Below, one piece after another: positions 8,467 through 16,516 of a stretch of DNA of 64,000 bases (its first letter is position 1; each line of letters starts with the position of its first letter). Source of the DNA: Hymenobacter sp. J193 (GTDB lineage Bacteria; Bacteroidota; Bacteroidia; Cytophagales; Hymenobacteraceae); the NCBI RefSeq assembly GCF_024700075.1, contig NZ_JAJONE010000001.1, positions 3,004,001 through 3,068,000 on the forward strand. Direction: 5' to 3'. The position numbers were made by a program, and so were the translations under genes. The notes under the pieces were generated by a model. It was not told where the DNA came from, ran no database searches, and saw only the letters and a list, made by a program, of their open reading frames with translations.

Positions 8467-9432
8467 CTAGAGAAAGTCGGCTAAGGCCAGTACTTCCCCG
8501 CGGGCCTGCTGAATGGCGGGGTCGTCGGGGAAGGTGTGCTGCACCCAGCGCGTGAAGCCGCTCACCATTTCGCCCACGGCCTGACGGTTGCTGGCCGGGG
8601 CCGTTTCGCTGGCCGCGCTTTCCTCGGCTGGCAGCACCGGAAACACGTCTTCCAGCCCAATCCGGCTCATCACGTCCGACACGAACACCATCCCGCACAC
8701 CTGCATGCCCTGGTAGAGCTGTACCAGCTCGGGCATAGTAAGCTGCAGCTGCTCCTGGGCGTGAATGCGGCCCAGGCGCTCAATCAGGGGCTCGAGGGCG
8801 GTGCGGTGCAGCTGGGGCAGCCTGCCCACGGCCCGCAGGAAGGGATGGTCGGCGGCTTCGGGCAGGCTATGCACCAGCAGCAGGGCCAGGCGCAGCATCT
8901 GCAGCTGCGGCTCGGCCAGGCGCAGGTTGGCCGCCGGCACGGGCGGCGCGGGTTGGGCCCGCAGCAGCAACTCGAAAGCTTCTTCCACACCCAACCGGTG
9001 CAGCCCCAGGGAAGCCGCTCCTTCCGGGGCGGGCACGTGCTCTTCCAGGGTAGCGAGGAAAGCTCCGCTCAGCTCCAGGCAATAGGTGCGCAGCTGCTCC
9101 AGCTGCTCCGGCGAAATATGCATCTGCTGCTGCACGTAGGCCAGTACCGGTTCGGCCAACGAGGTATCGAGCGTGAGGCGCCCCAGCAGCAGCAGATGAT
9201 ACAGCGCCAGCGGCTCCGCGCGCAGGGTTTGCAGCAGCGTCTCGTGCGTCTGGATGCCATTCAGGCGTTGCACCTGGGCCAGGTTCAGGCGCGTGAGGAC
9301 GGTGAGCGGCTGGGCGGTTGGATAACTTAGCAGCTCGGCGCAGGCCATGCCGTGCAAGCTCAGGCAGTGGGCCAGCTGATCGTAGAAATCGGCCGGCAGG
9401 GCATCAAGCCAGGAAGCAGAGGCAGAGGACAT
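8467..9432 (-). CDS. Hypothetical helical protein, unknown function
   Basis: A 321-residue soluble protein starts at ATG 9432 (MSSASASWLDALPADFYDQLAHC). It is rich in Leu, Ala, Gln and Glu with repeated amphipathic helices (TVLTRLNLAQVQRLNGIQTHETLLQTL, then LRLALLLVHSLPEAADHPFLRAVG). No signal peptide, transmembrane segment or catalytic motif is visible. The overall look is an all-alpha scaffold, loosely like HDOD or TPR-type folds, but no family motif supports either. It converges with the HIRAN gene and diverges from ruvB. I do not recognise a characterised family. Confidence 0.7.
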   Translation of the reverse strand: MSSASASWLDALPADFYDQLAHCLSLHGMACAELLSYPTAQPLTVLTRLNLAQVQRLNGIQTHETLLQTLRAEPLALYHLLLLGRLTLDTSLAEPVLAYVQQQMHISPEQLEQLRTYCLELSGAFLATLEEHVPAPEGAASLGLHRLGVEEAFELLLRAQPAPPVPAANLRLAEPQLQMLRLALLLVHSLPEAADHPFLRAVGRLPQLHRTALEPLIERLGRIHAQEQLQLTMPELVQLYQGMQVCGMVFVSDVMSRIGLEDVFPVLPAEESAASETAPASNRQAVGEMVSGFTRWVQHTFPDDPAIQQARGEVLALADFL

Positions 9433-9614
9433 AGTAGGCAGTTGGGGCCCGCAAGGTACATAGCCAAACCAGAATGCCTAACGTTACTATGTGCTAAATT
9501 TATTAGTATGCTGGATGATTCCCCAGTGATTTTGCTAATAAAATTGCGTGCTCTGGGGACGAAACCTGCCGCGTCGGTGTTACCTTGCTACTCAACTTTC
9601 CGCTTCTTTTGCAC

Positions 9615-10664
9615 ATGCGCGAACAATACCTCACCGGCGGCAACACGCATATGGACGCCACCGACAAAGACATCGACAAGGCCCTGCGGCCCCTGAGCTT
9701 TTCCGATTTCGCGGGCCAGGATAAGGTGGTCGAAAACCTGAAAGTGTTTGTGGGCGCCGCCCGGCAGCGCGGCGAGGCCCTCGACCACGTACTGTTGCAC
9801 GGCCCGCCCGGCCTGGGCAAAACCACCCTTTCGCACATCATTGCCAACGAGCTGCAGGCCGGCATCAAGATGACCAGCGGCCCGGTGCTCGACAAGCCCT
9901 CCGACTTGGCGGGCCTGCTCACCAACCTGGAGCCGCACGATGTGCTGTTCATCGACGAAATCCACCGCCTGAACCCCGTGGTGGAGGAATACCTCTATTC
10001 GGCCATGGAGGACTACCGCATCGACATCATGCTCGACTCGGGCCCCAACGCCCGCTCCGTGCAGATTTCCCTGTCGCCCTTCACGCTCATTGGGGCCACC
10101 ACGCGCTCCGGCATGCTCACCTCGCCGCTGCGGGCGCGCTTTGGTATTTCGGCCCGCCTGGAGTACTACGACGCCGCGCTGCTGACCAACATCGTGAAAC
10201 GCTCGGCCGAAATCCTGGGCACGCCCATCCACGAGGATGCGGCCTTTGAAATTGCCCGCCGCTCGCGCGGCACCCCGCGTATTGCCAACAACCTGCTGCG
10301 CCGCACCCGCGACTTCGCCCAGATCAAAGGCACTGGCACCATCACCCAGGACATTTCCCAGTTTGCCCTCTCCGCCCTGGATGTGGACGCCCGCGGCCTC
10401 GACGACATGGACAAGCGCATCCTGAGCACCATCATCGACAAGTTTAAGGGTGGGCCGGTGGGCCTCAGTACCATTGCCACGGCTTGTGGCGAGGAAGCCG
10501 AAACCATTGAGGAAGTATACGAGCCATTCCTGATTCAGGAAGGCTACATCAAGCGTACCAGCCGGGGCCGCGAAGCCACCGAGCACGCCTACCAGCACCT
10601 GGGCCGCCTCATGCCCCAGCACCTGCGCGGTAACAGCGGGGCTACAGGGGAACTGTTTAGCTGA
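9615..10664 (+). CDS. ruvB: Holliday junction branch migration ATPase RuvB
   Basis: RuvB is the hexameric AAA+ motor that, with RuvA, drives branch migration of Holliday junctions. The 349-residue protein shows MREQYLTGG..., [16 protein letters not shown], Walker [11 protein letters not shown], Walker [15 protein letters not shown], sensor 1 GATTRSGML, arginine-finger region TSPLRARFG, and a C-terminal winged helix ending [18 protein letters not shown] start at ATG 9615, because the 30 nt upstream in frame add nonconserved sequence. It is a single gene; ruvA and ruvC are not in the window. Confidence 0.97.
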   Translation: MREQYLTGGNTHMDATDKDIDKALRPLSFSDFAGQDKVVENLKVFVGAARQRGEALDHVLLHGPPGLGKTTLSHIIANELQAGIKMTSGPVLDKPSDLAGLLTNLEPHDVLFIDEIHRLNPVVEEYLYSAMEDYRIDIMLDSGPNARSVQISLSPFTLIGATTRSGMLTSPLRARFGISARLEYYDAALLTNIVKRSAEILGTPIHEDAAFEIARRSRGTPRIANNLLRRTRDFAQIKGTGTITQDISQFALSALDVDARGLDDMDKRILSTIIDKFKGGPVGLSTIATACGEEAETIEEVYEPFLIQEGYIKRTSRGREATEHAYQHLGRLMPQHLRGNSGATGELFS

Positions 10665-10683
10665 CATGTTTACTATATATAAG

Positions 10684-10724
10684 AAGCACCAAAAAGTAGT
10701 ACATTGTGCTGCTTTTTGGTGCTT
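10684..10724 (+). terminator. Terminator after ruvB
   Basis: A perfect 13-bp stem AAGCACCAAAAAG (10684-10696) pairs with CTTTTTGGTGCTT (10712-10724) across a 15-nt loop, 19 nt after the ruvB stop. The built-in A and T tracts would let it work on either strand. Confidence 0.75.
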
Positions 10725-10826
10725 TGGACTTTAGTCAAGTAGCATGGGCGTAGTAAAAGGAATTGCAATAGAACATTGGCGCGATTTAGTTTGGGAAAAT
10801 ATAGTCTCATAAACAAATCAGTAGTT

Positions 10827-11273
10827 ATGAACAGTGAGGAAGTGGCGTTTTGGAAAGATCGTATATTAAAGCATATAGTAGAGTCTGGAAAATCATTGAA
10901 TGTCACTGAAATATCAATCAAAATCAATCTTGATTTTGATGCAGTGTTTGTATTGACGAGCGAGTTGTCAGAATTAAAGTTGATTAGTTTCATAGACGCA
11001 ACTTCTCGAAGCGGTATAGAAAAGATTGTGACTATTCGCCCTGAAGGACGATTCTTCTTTGAAAATAATAGCTTCTTGGCTACATATAAAGAAGATATTA
11101 TAGAAAAGCGGAAAGCAAAAAACAAGTTGAGAAGAGAGTGGCTTGTACAAATAATTTCTATTTTAGTAGCTTTGATTGGGGTCTTATGGGGCATTTATAA
11201 GGATGTGCAGTCGGATAGAAAAGACCAACAAATACGTATGCTAGAAAAAAAGATTAAAATTTTGAATAAATAA
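10827..11273 (+). CDS. AT-rich accessory gene: putative winged-helix protein with C-terminal membrane anchor
   Basis: From ATG 10827 (MNSEEVAFWKDRILKHIVESG) the protein has 148 residues. An earlier in-frame start at 10776 adds 17 residues. The N-terminal half looks like a small winged-helix domain (helices DRILKHIVESGKSLNVTEISIKI, LSELKLISFIDATS, then wing-like IEKIVTIRPEGRFFF). A basic linker is followed by one membrane segment (VQIISILVALIGVLWGIY) and a coiled, charged tail (QQIRMLEKKIKILNK). The gene and both flanks are strikingly AT-rich against GC-rich neighbours, which suggests recent acquisition. I do not recognise a named family; the fold reading is inference. Confidence 0.6.
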   Translation: MNSEEVAFWKDRILKHIVESGKSLNVTEISIKINLDFDAVFVLTSELSELKLISFIDATSRSGIEKIVTIRPEGRFFFENNSFLATYKEDIIEKRKAKNKLRREWLVQIISILVALIGVLWGIYKDVQSDRKDQQIRMLEKKIKILNK

Positions 11274-11404
11274 TGCTTAACAAATGCACTTTTATGGTTG
11301 ATATTAATTTATAATGTATAATTAGTCTAATCAAAGATATGTTGTTTTAGAAGAATATGACAGGAATAATAGCGTATTTTTACAGTGCAATAGCACAGCT
11401 CAAC

Positions 11405-12370
11405 ATGCTCCCAACCGCCCACTACACTGCTTTCATCAAACGCCGGGCGGCGGAGCTGGGCTTTATGTACTGCGGCATTTCCCAGGCTGGGTTTCTGGAA
11501 GAAGAGGCCCCGCGCCTGGAAAGCTGGCTGAACCGGAACATGCACGGTCAGATGGCCTACATGGCCAACCACTTCGACAAGCGCCTCGACCCGCGCCTGC
11601 TCGTAGATGGGGCCAAATCGGTCATTTCCCTGCTGCTGAACTACTACCCGCCCAAAGAAGAGCAGCAACCCGACGATACGCTCAAAGTCAGCAAATACGC
11701 CTACGGCCGCGACTACCACTTCGTCATTAAAGACAAGCTGAAAACGCTGCTGCAGGGTATGCAGGAGGAAATAGGGGAGGTGGGTGGCCGCTGCTTCGTG
11801 GACTCGGCGCCGGTGCTGGATAAGGCCTGGGCCAAGAAAAGCGGGCTGGGTTGGGTAGGCAAAAACGCCAACCTGATTACACCCGGCGTGGGCTCGTTCT
11901 ACTTCATTGCCGAGCTGATCGTGGACGTAGCGCTGGACTACGACGGCCCCATCAAGGACTACTGCGGCACCTGCACCAAGTGCGTAGACGCCTGCCCCAC
12001 GCAGGCCATTACTGAGCCCTATGTGGTAGATGGCAGCAAGTGCATCAGCTACTTCACCATCGAGCTGAAAGACCAGATCCCGAGGGAAGTAAGCGGGCAG
12101 TTCGGCAACTGGGTTTTCGGGTGCGACATCTGCCAGGACGTGTGCCCCTGGAACCGCTTTGCGCGGCCGCACCAGGAGCCACAGTTCACGGCCCACCCCG
12201 CCCTCAAAGACCTCACGCGCGGCGACTGGCAGGAAATAACCCACGAGCTATTTTCGGAGCTTTTTCGGCAGTCGGCAGTGAAGCGCACGGGGTACGCGGG
12301 GCTGCAGCGCAACATCCGTTTCGTAACGGACGCCGCGCCGGTTGTCTGGCCCGAAGAAGAGAACAGTTAG
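11405..12370 (+). CDS. queG: Epoxyqueuosine reductase QueG
   Basis: QueG reduces epoxyqueuosine to queuosine in tRNA, using cobalamin and two [4Fe-4S] clusters. The 321-residue protein has the N-terminal DUF1730 domain ([26 protein letters not shown]), the [20 protein letters not shown] motif, and two ferredoxin-type cluster motifs [13 protein letters not shown] and [12 protein letters not shown] start at ATG 11405 ([10 protein letters not shown]); the extra upstream residues lie in AT-rich leader sequence. Its stop overlaps, by 4 nt, the stop end of a small gene on the other strand. Confidence 0.95.
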   Translation: MLPTAHYTAFIKRRAAELGFMYCGISQAGFLEEEAPRLESWLNRNMHGQMAYMANHFDKRLDPRLLVDGAKSVISLLLNYYPPKEEQQPDDTLKVSKYAYGRDYHFVIKDKLKTLLQGMQEEIGEVGGRCFVDSAPVLDKAWAKKSGLGWVGKNANLITPGVGSFYFIAELIVDVALDYDGPIKDYCGTCTKCVDACPTQAITEPYVVDGSKCISYFTIELKDQIPREVSGQFGNWVFGCDICQDVCPWNRFARPHQEPQFTAHPALKDLTRGDWQEITHELFSELFRQSAVKRTGYAGLQRNIRFVTDAAPVVWPEEENS

Positions 12371-12561
12371 GCAGTGGCAGCCTGCCCGAACACGCGGTTG
12401 AGGATGGTGCGGTACACGCGGGCAAACTGCTGGTAGCACCAGGCGCGCAGCTCCCGCAGCTCGTCGGGAACCAGCATGCGCAGGGCTTTGCGCAGCTCTT
12501 TTTCAAATAGAATTTTATCGAAGCTAACTTTAACCAGAATGGTTTTGGCGTACTCCAGCAT
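12367..12561 (-). CDS. Conserved small protein, unknown function (64 residues)
   Basis: The protein [23 protein letters not shown]... is rich in charged amphipathic helices and ends FGQAATA. It has no signal or membrane segment. It resembles a short hypothetical protein I associate with Cytophagales genomes (conserved pattern [10 protein letters not shown]...EL..W), an impression from memory that needs a database search. Its 3' end overlaps the queG stop by 4 nt in tail-to-tail arrangement, so the two genes converge without a terminator between them. The function is unknown. Confidence 0.7.
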   Translation of the reverse strand: MLEYAKTILVKVSFDKILFEKELRKALRMLVPDELRELRAWCYQQFARVYRTILNRVFGQAATA

Positions 12562-12840
12562 GGTGTTCGGGGATTAGTAGTGCGGAGTGAAAAAGGGGAA
12601 CCGGCGAGGTATACGCAGGCCTTCGAAAAAAGCTAATCTGTCGGCTTGTTTGCAGCGCCGATAGTGAAATATACTGAATGTGTATAGATAAATACAAGTA
12701 CTGCCATAGTCTTGTACATGAGCGGATTCTGCTGTGGATAAAGCCTCCTCCAGTCCCGAAAAATAATGGCCGCCAACGGGCAGAATCTGCTTTCGTTGGC
12801 GGCCGCTTTAAGTGGGTTGGCTGATGGTTGCTGTTCCCGA
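12562..12840. other. Intergenic region without a gene
   Basis: This gap holds the leader of the small gene ending at 12367 and the terminator of the ferritin-like operon (12768-12804). An AT-rich stretch with TGTATAGATAAATACAAGTA (about 12680-12699) may carry a promoter, but no TAnnTTTG match lies upstream of 12561. No tRNA or open frame of note was seen. Confidence 0.5.
12768..12804 (-). terminator. Terminator after the second ferritin-like pair
   Basis: An 11-bp stem GGCCGCCAACG (12768-12778) pairs with CGTTGGCGGCC (12794-12804). On the minus strand it lies 37 nt after the stop of the ferritin-like gene at 12841. Confidence 0.75.
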
Positions 12841-13739
12841 TTAATAGATGAACAGGTTGGCCAGCGCCGTGCTTTGGGCTGTGCTTAGGGGCTCGTCGAA
12901 AGCTTCCTGGGCTGAGCGCAGGGCGCGGTCGGTGTCGGAGCCGATAGTCAGTTCGTCGAGCCGGATGATGGCAGTAGGAAGCGGCTGCGTAATGGCTCCT
13001 TCGTCTACGTAGGCGGCGTCGGTAGCCGGGGCAGCCGGGCTGCCGCTTAGGCCGGGGCCTACCCAGTTGCGAATAGCCTCGCCCGTGCCCGACTGGCGGA
13101 GGCGCCGCAGCCGCCGGATGTGCGAGGCATGGCGGGCTTCTACGGAATGAATGCGGAAGGCCGCCTCCAGCAGCGCGTTGTCGCCTTTTAGAAATATAGC
13201 TTGGCCTTTATAGGCCCGGACGCCGGCGTCTTCGAGCGTTTGCGCTACCCGCAAAAAGAGTCGAAGTTGCTGAACACATCCGGGAACAGGGCCGGAGTAG
13301 TGCCGTTGTGGCTGCCCGTGAAATCGAAGCGGGGGCGGGCCGGCACGGCTACCCCGGAGTTTTGCAGGGCTGTCGTCAGAAACTGCACGTGCTGCTCTTC
13401 GTGCTGCTGCAGGGTTTCGATGTCGGCGCGTACATCGGCCGGCACAAAGCCGGCAGAAACAAAACTGCCATCGGCGAGGGCCAGCAAGCCCAGGGCCGTG
13501 CGGTAAAAGTCAGCTTCGAGGTATTCGAGCGTGAGAGCAAGCGTGAGGGAGTCGAGCAGGTTTTCGCGTATACCAGCCTGAGCCGGGCTGGCCAGCAGGC
13601 CGGCCAAAGGCAGCGCCGTGGCTGCTACGCGCACCCCGGCCTGGCTGAGCTGCCGGAGCATGGCGCGGCGCTGGCTGGCCTGGGAATAGACTGCGGGGTT
13701 GGTGTGGGCCAGGTCGGCCAGAAGCTGAAGAAAATTCAT
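12841..13739 (-). pseudogene. Ferritin-like domain protein (second copy, type B), reading frame broken by a 1-nt deletion
   Basis: The gene begins at ATG 13739 (MNFLQLLADLAHTNPAVY) and its frame runs into a stop after NFDSFCG near 13245; homology resumes in another frame with VAQTLEDAGVRAYKGQA. Adding one base to the A5 run at 13253-13257 (T5 in the mRNA) joins both parts into about 299 residues, colinear with the 289-residue paralogue at 14621-15490 (matching FEDTGVRAYKGQA). The protein carries an RR-containing export-type N-terminus (SQRRAMLRQLSQAGVRVAAT) and ferritin-like helices with EYLEADFY, QQHEEQHVQFL and HSVEARHASHIRRLR. The break may be a sequencing error. Confidence 0.8.
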
Positions 13740-13756
13740 AGAGAAGAAGCTCCGAA

Positions 13757-14461
13757 TCAGGAAGTAGGCAGGCCGGCGGCCGAAACCTTGATAACCAGGT
13801 ATTTATTGACCTCCGCAATGACCTCTGCCACGGTAAGGCTGCGCTCCAGGCCCGCAAAAGTGCCCGAGGCGTCCACCACCGTAGCATCAGCAAAGGAACC
13901 GGGCTGCAGCAGGTCGTGCAGCAGCGCAGCGTGGCGCGCTTCCACGGACACAATCTTGCCCAGCAGCAGCAGGTACGTGGCGTCGGCAAACAGCTTGGCC
14001 GCGCCGTTGTAGGCCGCCACGCCCAGGTCTTCGAACATACGCGCTGCGGCCAGCACACCGGCCCGCGTGGTTAGGGTGAGGGAGGTGAAGGTGAATTCCA
14101 GCGTGTTGAGCGGCGTGGCTCCTGCCGATTGCAGGGCTTTGAGCAGAAACTCCCGGTGTACTATTTCGTGCTGGTAGATCTGGGTGAGCAGGTCCTTGTC
14201 TTCGGCGCTCAGGTCAGCCGGCGGCGTGTCCAGCACCAGCTTGTAAAAAGTGGTTTCCAGCTGTTCCAGCACGTAGGCATAGTTGAGCAGACCAGCATCG
14301 GCGCTACCCAGGGTCAGAACCGGGTCGGGGGCTGAGGTGGTAGTGCCTGGGTCGCCACAGCCGCTCAAAACCAGGGTGGAAGCCGCGGCGGCAGCACCTG
14401 CCACCCGGAAAAACGAACGACGCCGCAAAGGACGGTCAAAAGCAGAGAAGGAATTCGGCAT
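13757..14461 (-). CDS. Ferritin-like domain lipoprotein (second copy, type A)
   Basis: Starting at ATG 14461 (MPNSFSAFDRPLRRRSFF), the 234-residue protein has a twin-arginine type signal (RRRSFFRVAG) ending in a lipobox (LVLSGC), so it is probably a Tat-exported lipoprotein. The ferritin-like four-helix region (Ferritin_2/PCC13-62-like) shows LNYAYVLEQLETTFY, YQHEIVHREFLLKAL, MFEDLGVAAYNGA and VSVEARHAALLHDLL, with Glu/His residues placed like metal ligands. Relatives include plant desiccation-related proteins; the function in bacteria is uncertain. It is followed after 17 nt by the type B partner. The upstream in-frame extension to 14608 crosses a promoter and a terminator, so I reject it. 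Confidence 0.85.
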   Translation of the reverse strand: MPNSFSAFDRPLRRRSFFRVAGAAAAASTLVLSGCGDPGTTTSAPDPVLTLGSADAGLLNYAYVLEQLETTFYKLVLDTPPADLSAEDKDLLTQIYQHEIVHREFLLKALQSAGATPLNTLEFTFTSLTLTTRAGVLAAARMFEDLGVAAYNGAAKLFADATYLLLLGKIVSVEARHAALLHDLLQPGSFADATVVDASGTFAGLERSLTVAEVIAEVNKYLVIKVSAAGLPTS

Positions 14462-14506
14462 AAGAGAAGTAGACCTGGGCGCGCAGGCGGTAGGCCGGTT
14501 GTCAAA

Positions 14507-14514
14507 CAAAGATA
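14507..14514 (-). promoter_or_regulatory. -7 promoter box for the second ferritin-like pair
   Basis: CAAAGATA on the plus strand reads TATCTTTG on the minus strand, 45 nt before ATG 14461. It lies between the terminator of the first pair and this gene, so the second pair appears to be its own transcription unit. Confidence 0.55.
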
Positions 14515-14560
14515 GGCTGTTATGTCGGGATGCACGAAATACGCGCCAGGGTTGCATGCA

Positions 14561-14591
14561 AAAGGCGCCCCCTGCAACAGGAGGCGCCTTT
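14561..14591 (-). terminator. Terminator after the first ferritin-like pair
   Basis: A 9-bp stem AAAGGCGCC (14561-14569) pairs with GGCGCCTTT (14583-14591), followed by T residues on the minus strand. It lies 30 nt after the stop codon at 14621. Confidence 0.8.
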
Positions 14592-14620
14592 AGTAAGCCA
14601 AATAACAATGTGGCAGTCAG

Positions 14621-15490
14621 CTAGAACGTTACCACCGATTTGGCAATGTTGGTAACCGTGGTGTTGTCCAGGGCTTCGTCGAAAGCCGCGCTGACGTCTG
14701 CGGCCGAGTAGGTAGCACCCAGGCCGGTGGTCAGCGTCAGGGTAGCCTGCATAATGTTGTCTTCGGCCGGGAAAGTGGCTACCGGGTTGCCGGCGCCATA
14801 TACCGCCGCCGGAGCACCGTTCGACTCCTTGCCTACAATCCAGGGCATGATGTTGGCCTGCGCCCCGGCAGCTGGGCCTCGGCGCATGTAGCGGATGTGA
14901 GCCGCGTGCCGAGCCTCCACCGAGTGAATCTGCAGGGCCACGGTTAGCACGTTTACGGTAGCTCCGCCTACGGTCGGGCTAAAGTCGCGCGGAATGTTGC
15001 CGGCTTGACCTTTGTAGGCCCGTACGCCGGTGTCTTCAAACGCCTGCGCGAACGTGAGGAAAGTGGGGTAGGTGGCAAAAGCGCCGCCGAAATCAAAGCC
15101 GTTGGCGGGCTCAGGGGCAGCCGCAGCACCCAAGGCAGCCTTCAGCAGGTTCACGTGGGCCAGTTCGTGGCCACGGATGGTTTCAATGGCCGTGCGGGCA
15201 ATTCCCGTAAGGGTAGGGGTGAGCGTGGCGGCTTTCAGGGCTTGATCGTAGAAGCTGTACTCCAGCCGCTCCAGCAGCAGCGCGTAGTTCAGCACCGCCG
15301 TTGGGTCAGCTAAGTTGTTCTGACCAAGAACCTTGTTGAAAGCCGAGCCGATAGCAATTGGCGCGGCGGCCAGCGCCATTTTCTTGCCCAGCGAGCCAAG
15401 CGCCGACAGGGCGCTACGACGGTGGGAGAGGCGGTCCATGATTTCAGGGTCGACCTTCTCCAGCTCCGAGATTATATTGAACAGATTCAT
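14621..15490 (-). CDS. Ferritin-like domain protein (first copy, type B)
   Basis: The intact 289-residue paralogue of the broken gene at 12841-13739. After a short N-terminal region (MNLFNIISELEKVDPEIM) comes a twin-arginine-like export segment (HRRSALSALGSLGKKMALAAAP). The ferritin-like domain then shows LNYALLLERLEYSFYDQAL, IRGHELAHVNLLKAAL, AFEDTGVRAYKGQA and HSVEARHAAHIRYMRRG. Glu and His in these helices are spaced like a di-metal site, but metal binding is inferred. It follows the type A lipoprotein gene by 29 nt, and a terminator lies 30 nt downstream. Confidence 0.87.
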   Translation of the reverse strand: MNLFNIISELEKVDPEIMDRLSHRRSALSALGSLGKKMALAAAPIAIGSAFNKVLGQNNLADPTAVLNYALLLERLEYSFYDQALKAATLTPTLTGIARTAIETIRGHELAHVNLLKAALGAAAAPEPANGFDFGGAFATYPTFLTFAQAFEDTGVRAYKGQAGNIPRDFSPTVGGATVNVLTVALQIHSVEARHAAHIRYMRRGPAAGAQANIMPWIVGKESNGAPAAVYGAGNPVATFPAEDNIMQATLTLTTGLGATYSAADVSAAFDEALDNTTVTNIAKSVVTF

Positions 15491-15519
15491 ATCGAAAGGG
15501 AATTGAGAGTGGAAGAAGG

Positions 15520-16236
15520 CTACTTACCTACGTTGTCGCCGTTGATGGTTTCTTTGATGTATTTCTGGGCAGCGGCCAGTACAGTGGAAACCGGCAGGGC
15601 CTGGTCCAGGCCGTTAGCATCTACCACATCACTACCGGAGAAGCTTCCCGGCGTAATCAGGTCGCGGATGTAAGCCGCGTGGCGCGCTTCCACCGAGACA
15701 ATTTTGCCCGCCAGCAGCAGGTACGTTGGGTTCTCAATCAGACGGCCAGCGCCATTGTATGCAGCCACGCCCAGATCCTCAAACGTTTTGGCGGCCCCCA
15801 GCACGGAGTCACGGCTGGTGAAGGTGATGGACGAGAAGTCGGGGTTGAGGGCCGGAATACGAGAAGCCTCTGGAATAGCGGCCTTGAAAAAGTCGCGGTG
15901 AATGGCCTCATGCTTAGCAATAGCCGTCAGAGCCGTCTTTTCGTCGGCCGACATGTTGGCGTACGGCGTGGCAATTACCTGCGCATAGAAAGCGGCTTCC
16001 AGCTGTTCAAGGGCATAGGCATAGTTGAGTACGCCAATGTCCTTTGAGCCCAGGTTTACTGTGCCGGCAGCCGGAGTTTTGTCGTCTTCGTTGTCGTCGT
16101 CGCAGCCTGAGAGCAGCAAAGCGGTAGCACCCGCCGTAGCACCGGCGTACATGAAAAACGAACGGCGCTTGATAGGGACTTGCAGCGGCGTGCTCAGATC
16201 CGCTTCTTTGCCTTCTTTTTTGAGGAGGTTGGACAT
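15520..16236 (-). CDS. Ferritin-like domain lipoprotein (first copy, type A)
   Basis: From ATG 16236 (MSNLLKKEGKEADLSTPL) the 238-residue protein has a twin-arginine type motif (IKRRSFFMYAG) and a lipobox (LLLSGC), followed by an acidic DDDNEDD linker. The ferritin-like region mirrors the second copy: LNYAYALEQLEAAFY, IAKHEAIHRDFFKAAI, TFEDLGVAAYNGAG and VSVEARHAAYIRDLI. It leads the first two-gene unit. The in-frame extension to 16350 is rejected because it buries the Tat motif more than 90 residues deep. A Tat-exported lipoprotein is the most likely fate; the physiological role is unknown. Confidence 0.86.
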   Translation of the reverse strand: MSNLLKKEGKEADLSTPLQVPIKRRSFFMYAGATAGATALLLSGCDDDNEDDKTPAAGTVNLGSKDIGVLNYAYALEQLEAAFYAQVIATPYANMSADEKTALTAIAKHEAIHRDFFKAAIPEASRIPALNPDFSSITFTSRDSVLGAAKTFEDLGVAAYNGAGRLIENPTYLLLAGKIVSVEARHAAYIRDLITPGSFSGSDVVDANGLDQALPVSTVLAAAQKYIKETINGDNVGK

Positions 16237-16516
16237 GGAATAAAAAAAGTTGAGTGAGGGAATGGAGAGTCTGGGCAACACCGAGCCAGCCAAGCCCCAA
16301 AGCTGGGAAACGGCCAATAAAAACCCGGAAAAAGCCGAATCTGACCTCACATACGGCGTGTTAGGAAAAGCAGATTGCTATGGCTATAATATTTTAGTCG
16401 TTACTAGATTGTATATAACTTATCCGATATACAGTTGAGCTACCCGCGGAGCTTGCTTTTCGCAGGATGGCAGGTTTTTACGTAGCTTTAAACACCCGCA
16501 CTGTTTTCCTCGGCGC
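16237..16516. other. Divergent intergenic region between the ferritin-like operon and the BatD-like gene
   Basis: About 280 nt carry divergent leaders. The part from 16380 to 16440 is AT-rich and includes ATTGTATATAACTTATCCGA and the near-palindromic GTATATAAC/CGATATACAG stretch. No exact TAnnTTTG box was found on either strand; TAGCTTTA at about 16483 is one base off. No gene is evident. Confidence 0.45.

Noticed and set aside
10673..11194. 173-codon minus-strand frame under the AT-rich gene
   Set aside because: Starts inside the ruvB terminator region and has composition typical of random AT-rich DNA; the plus-strand gene has an ordered domain pattern.
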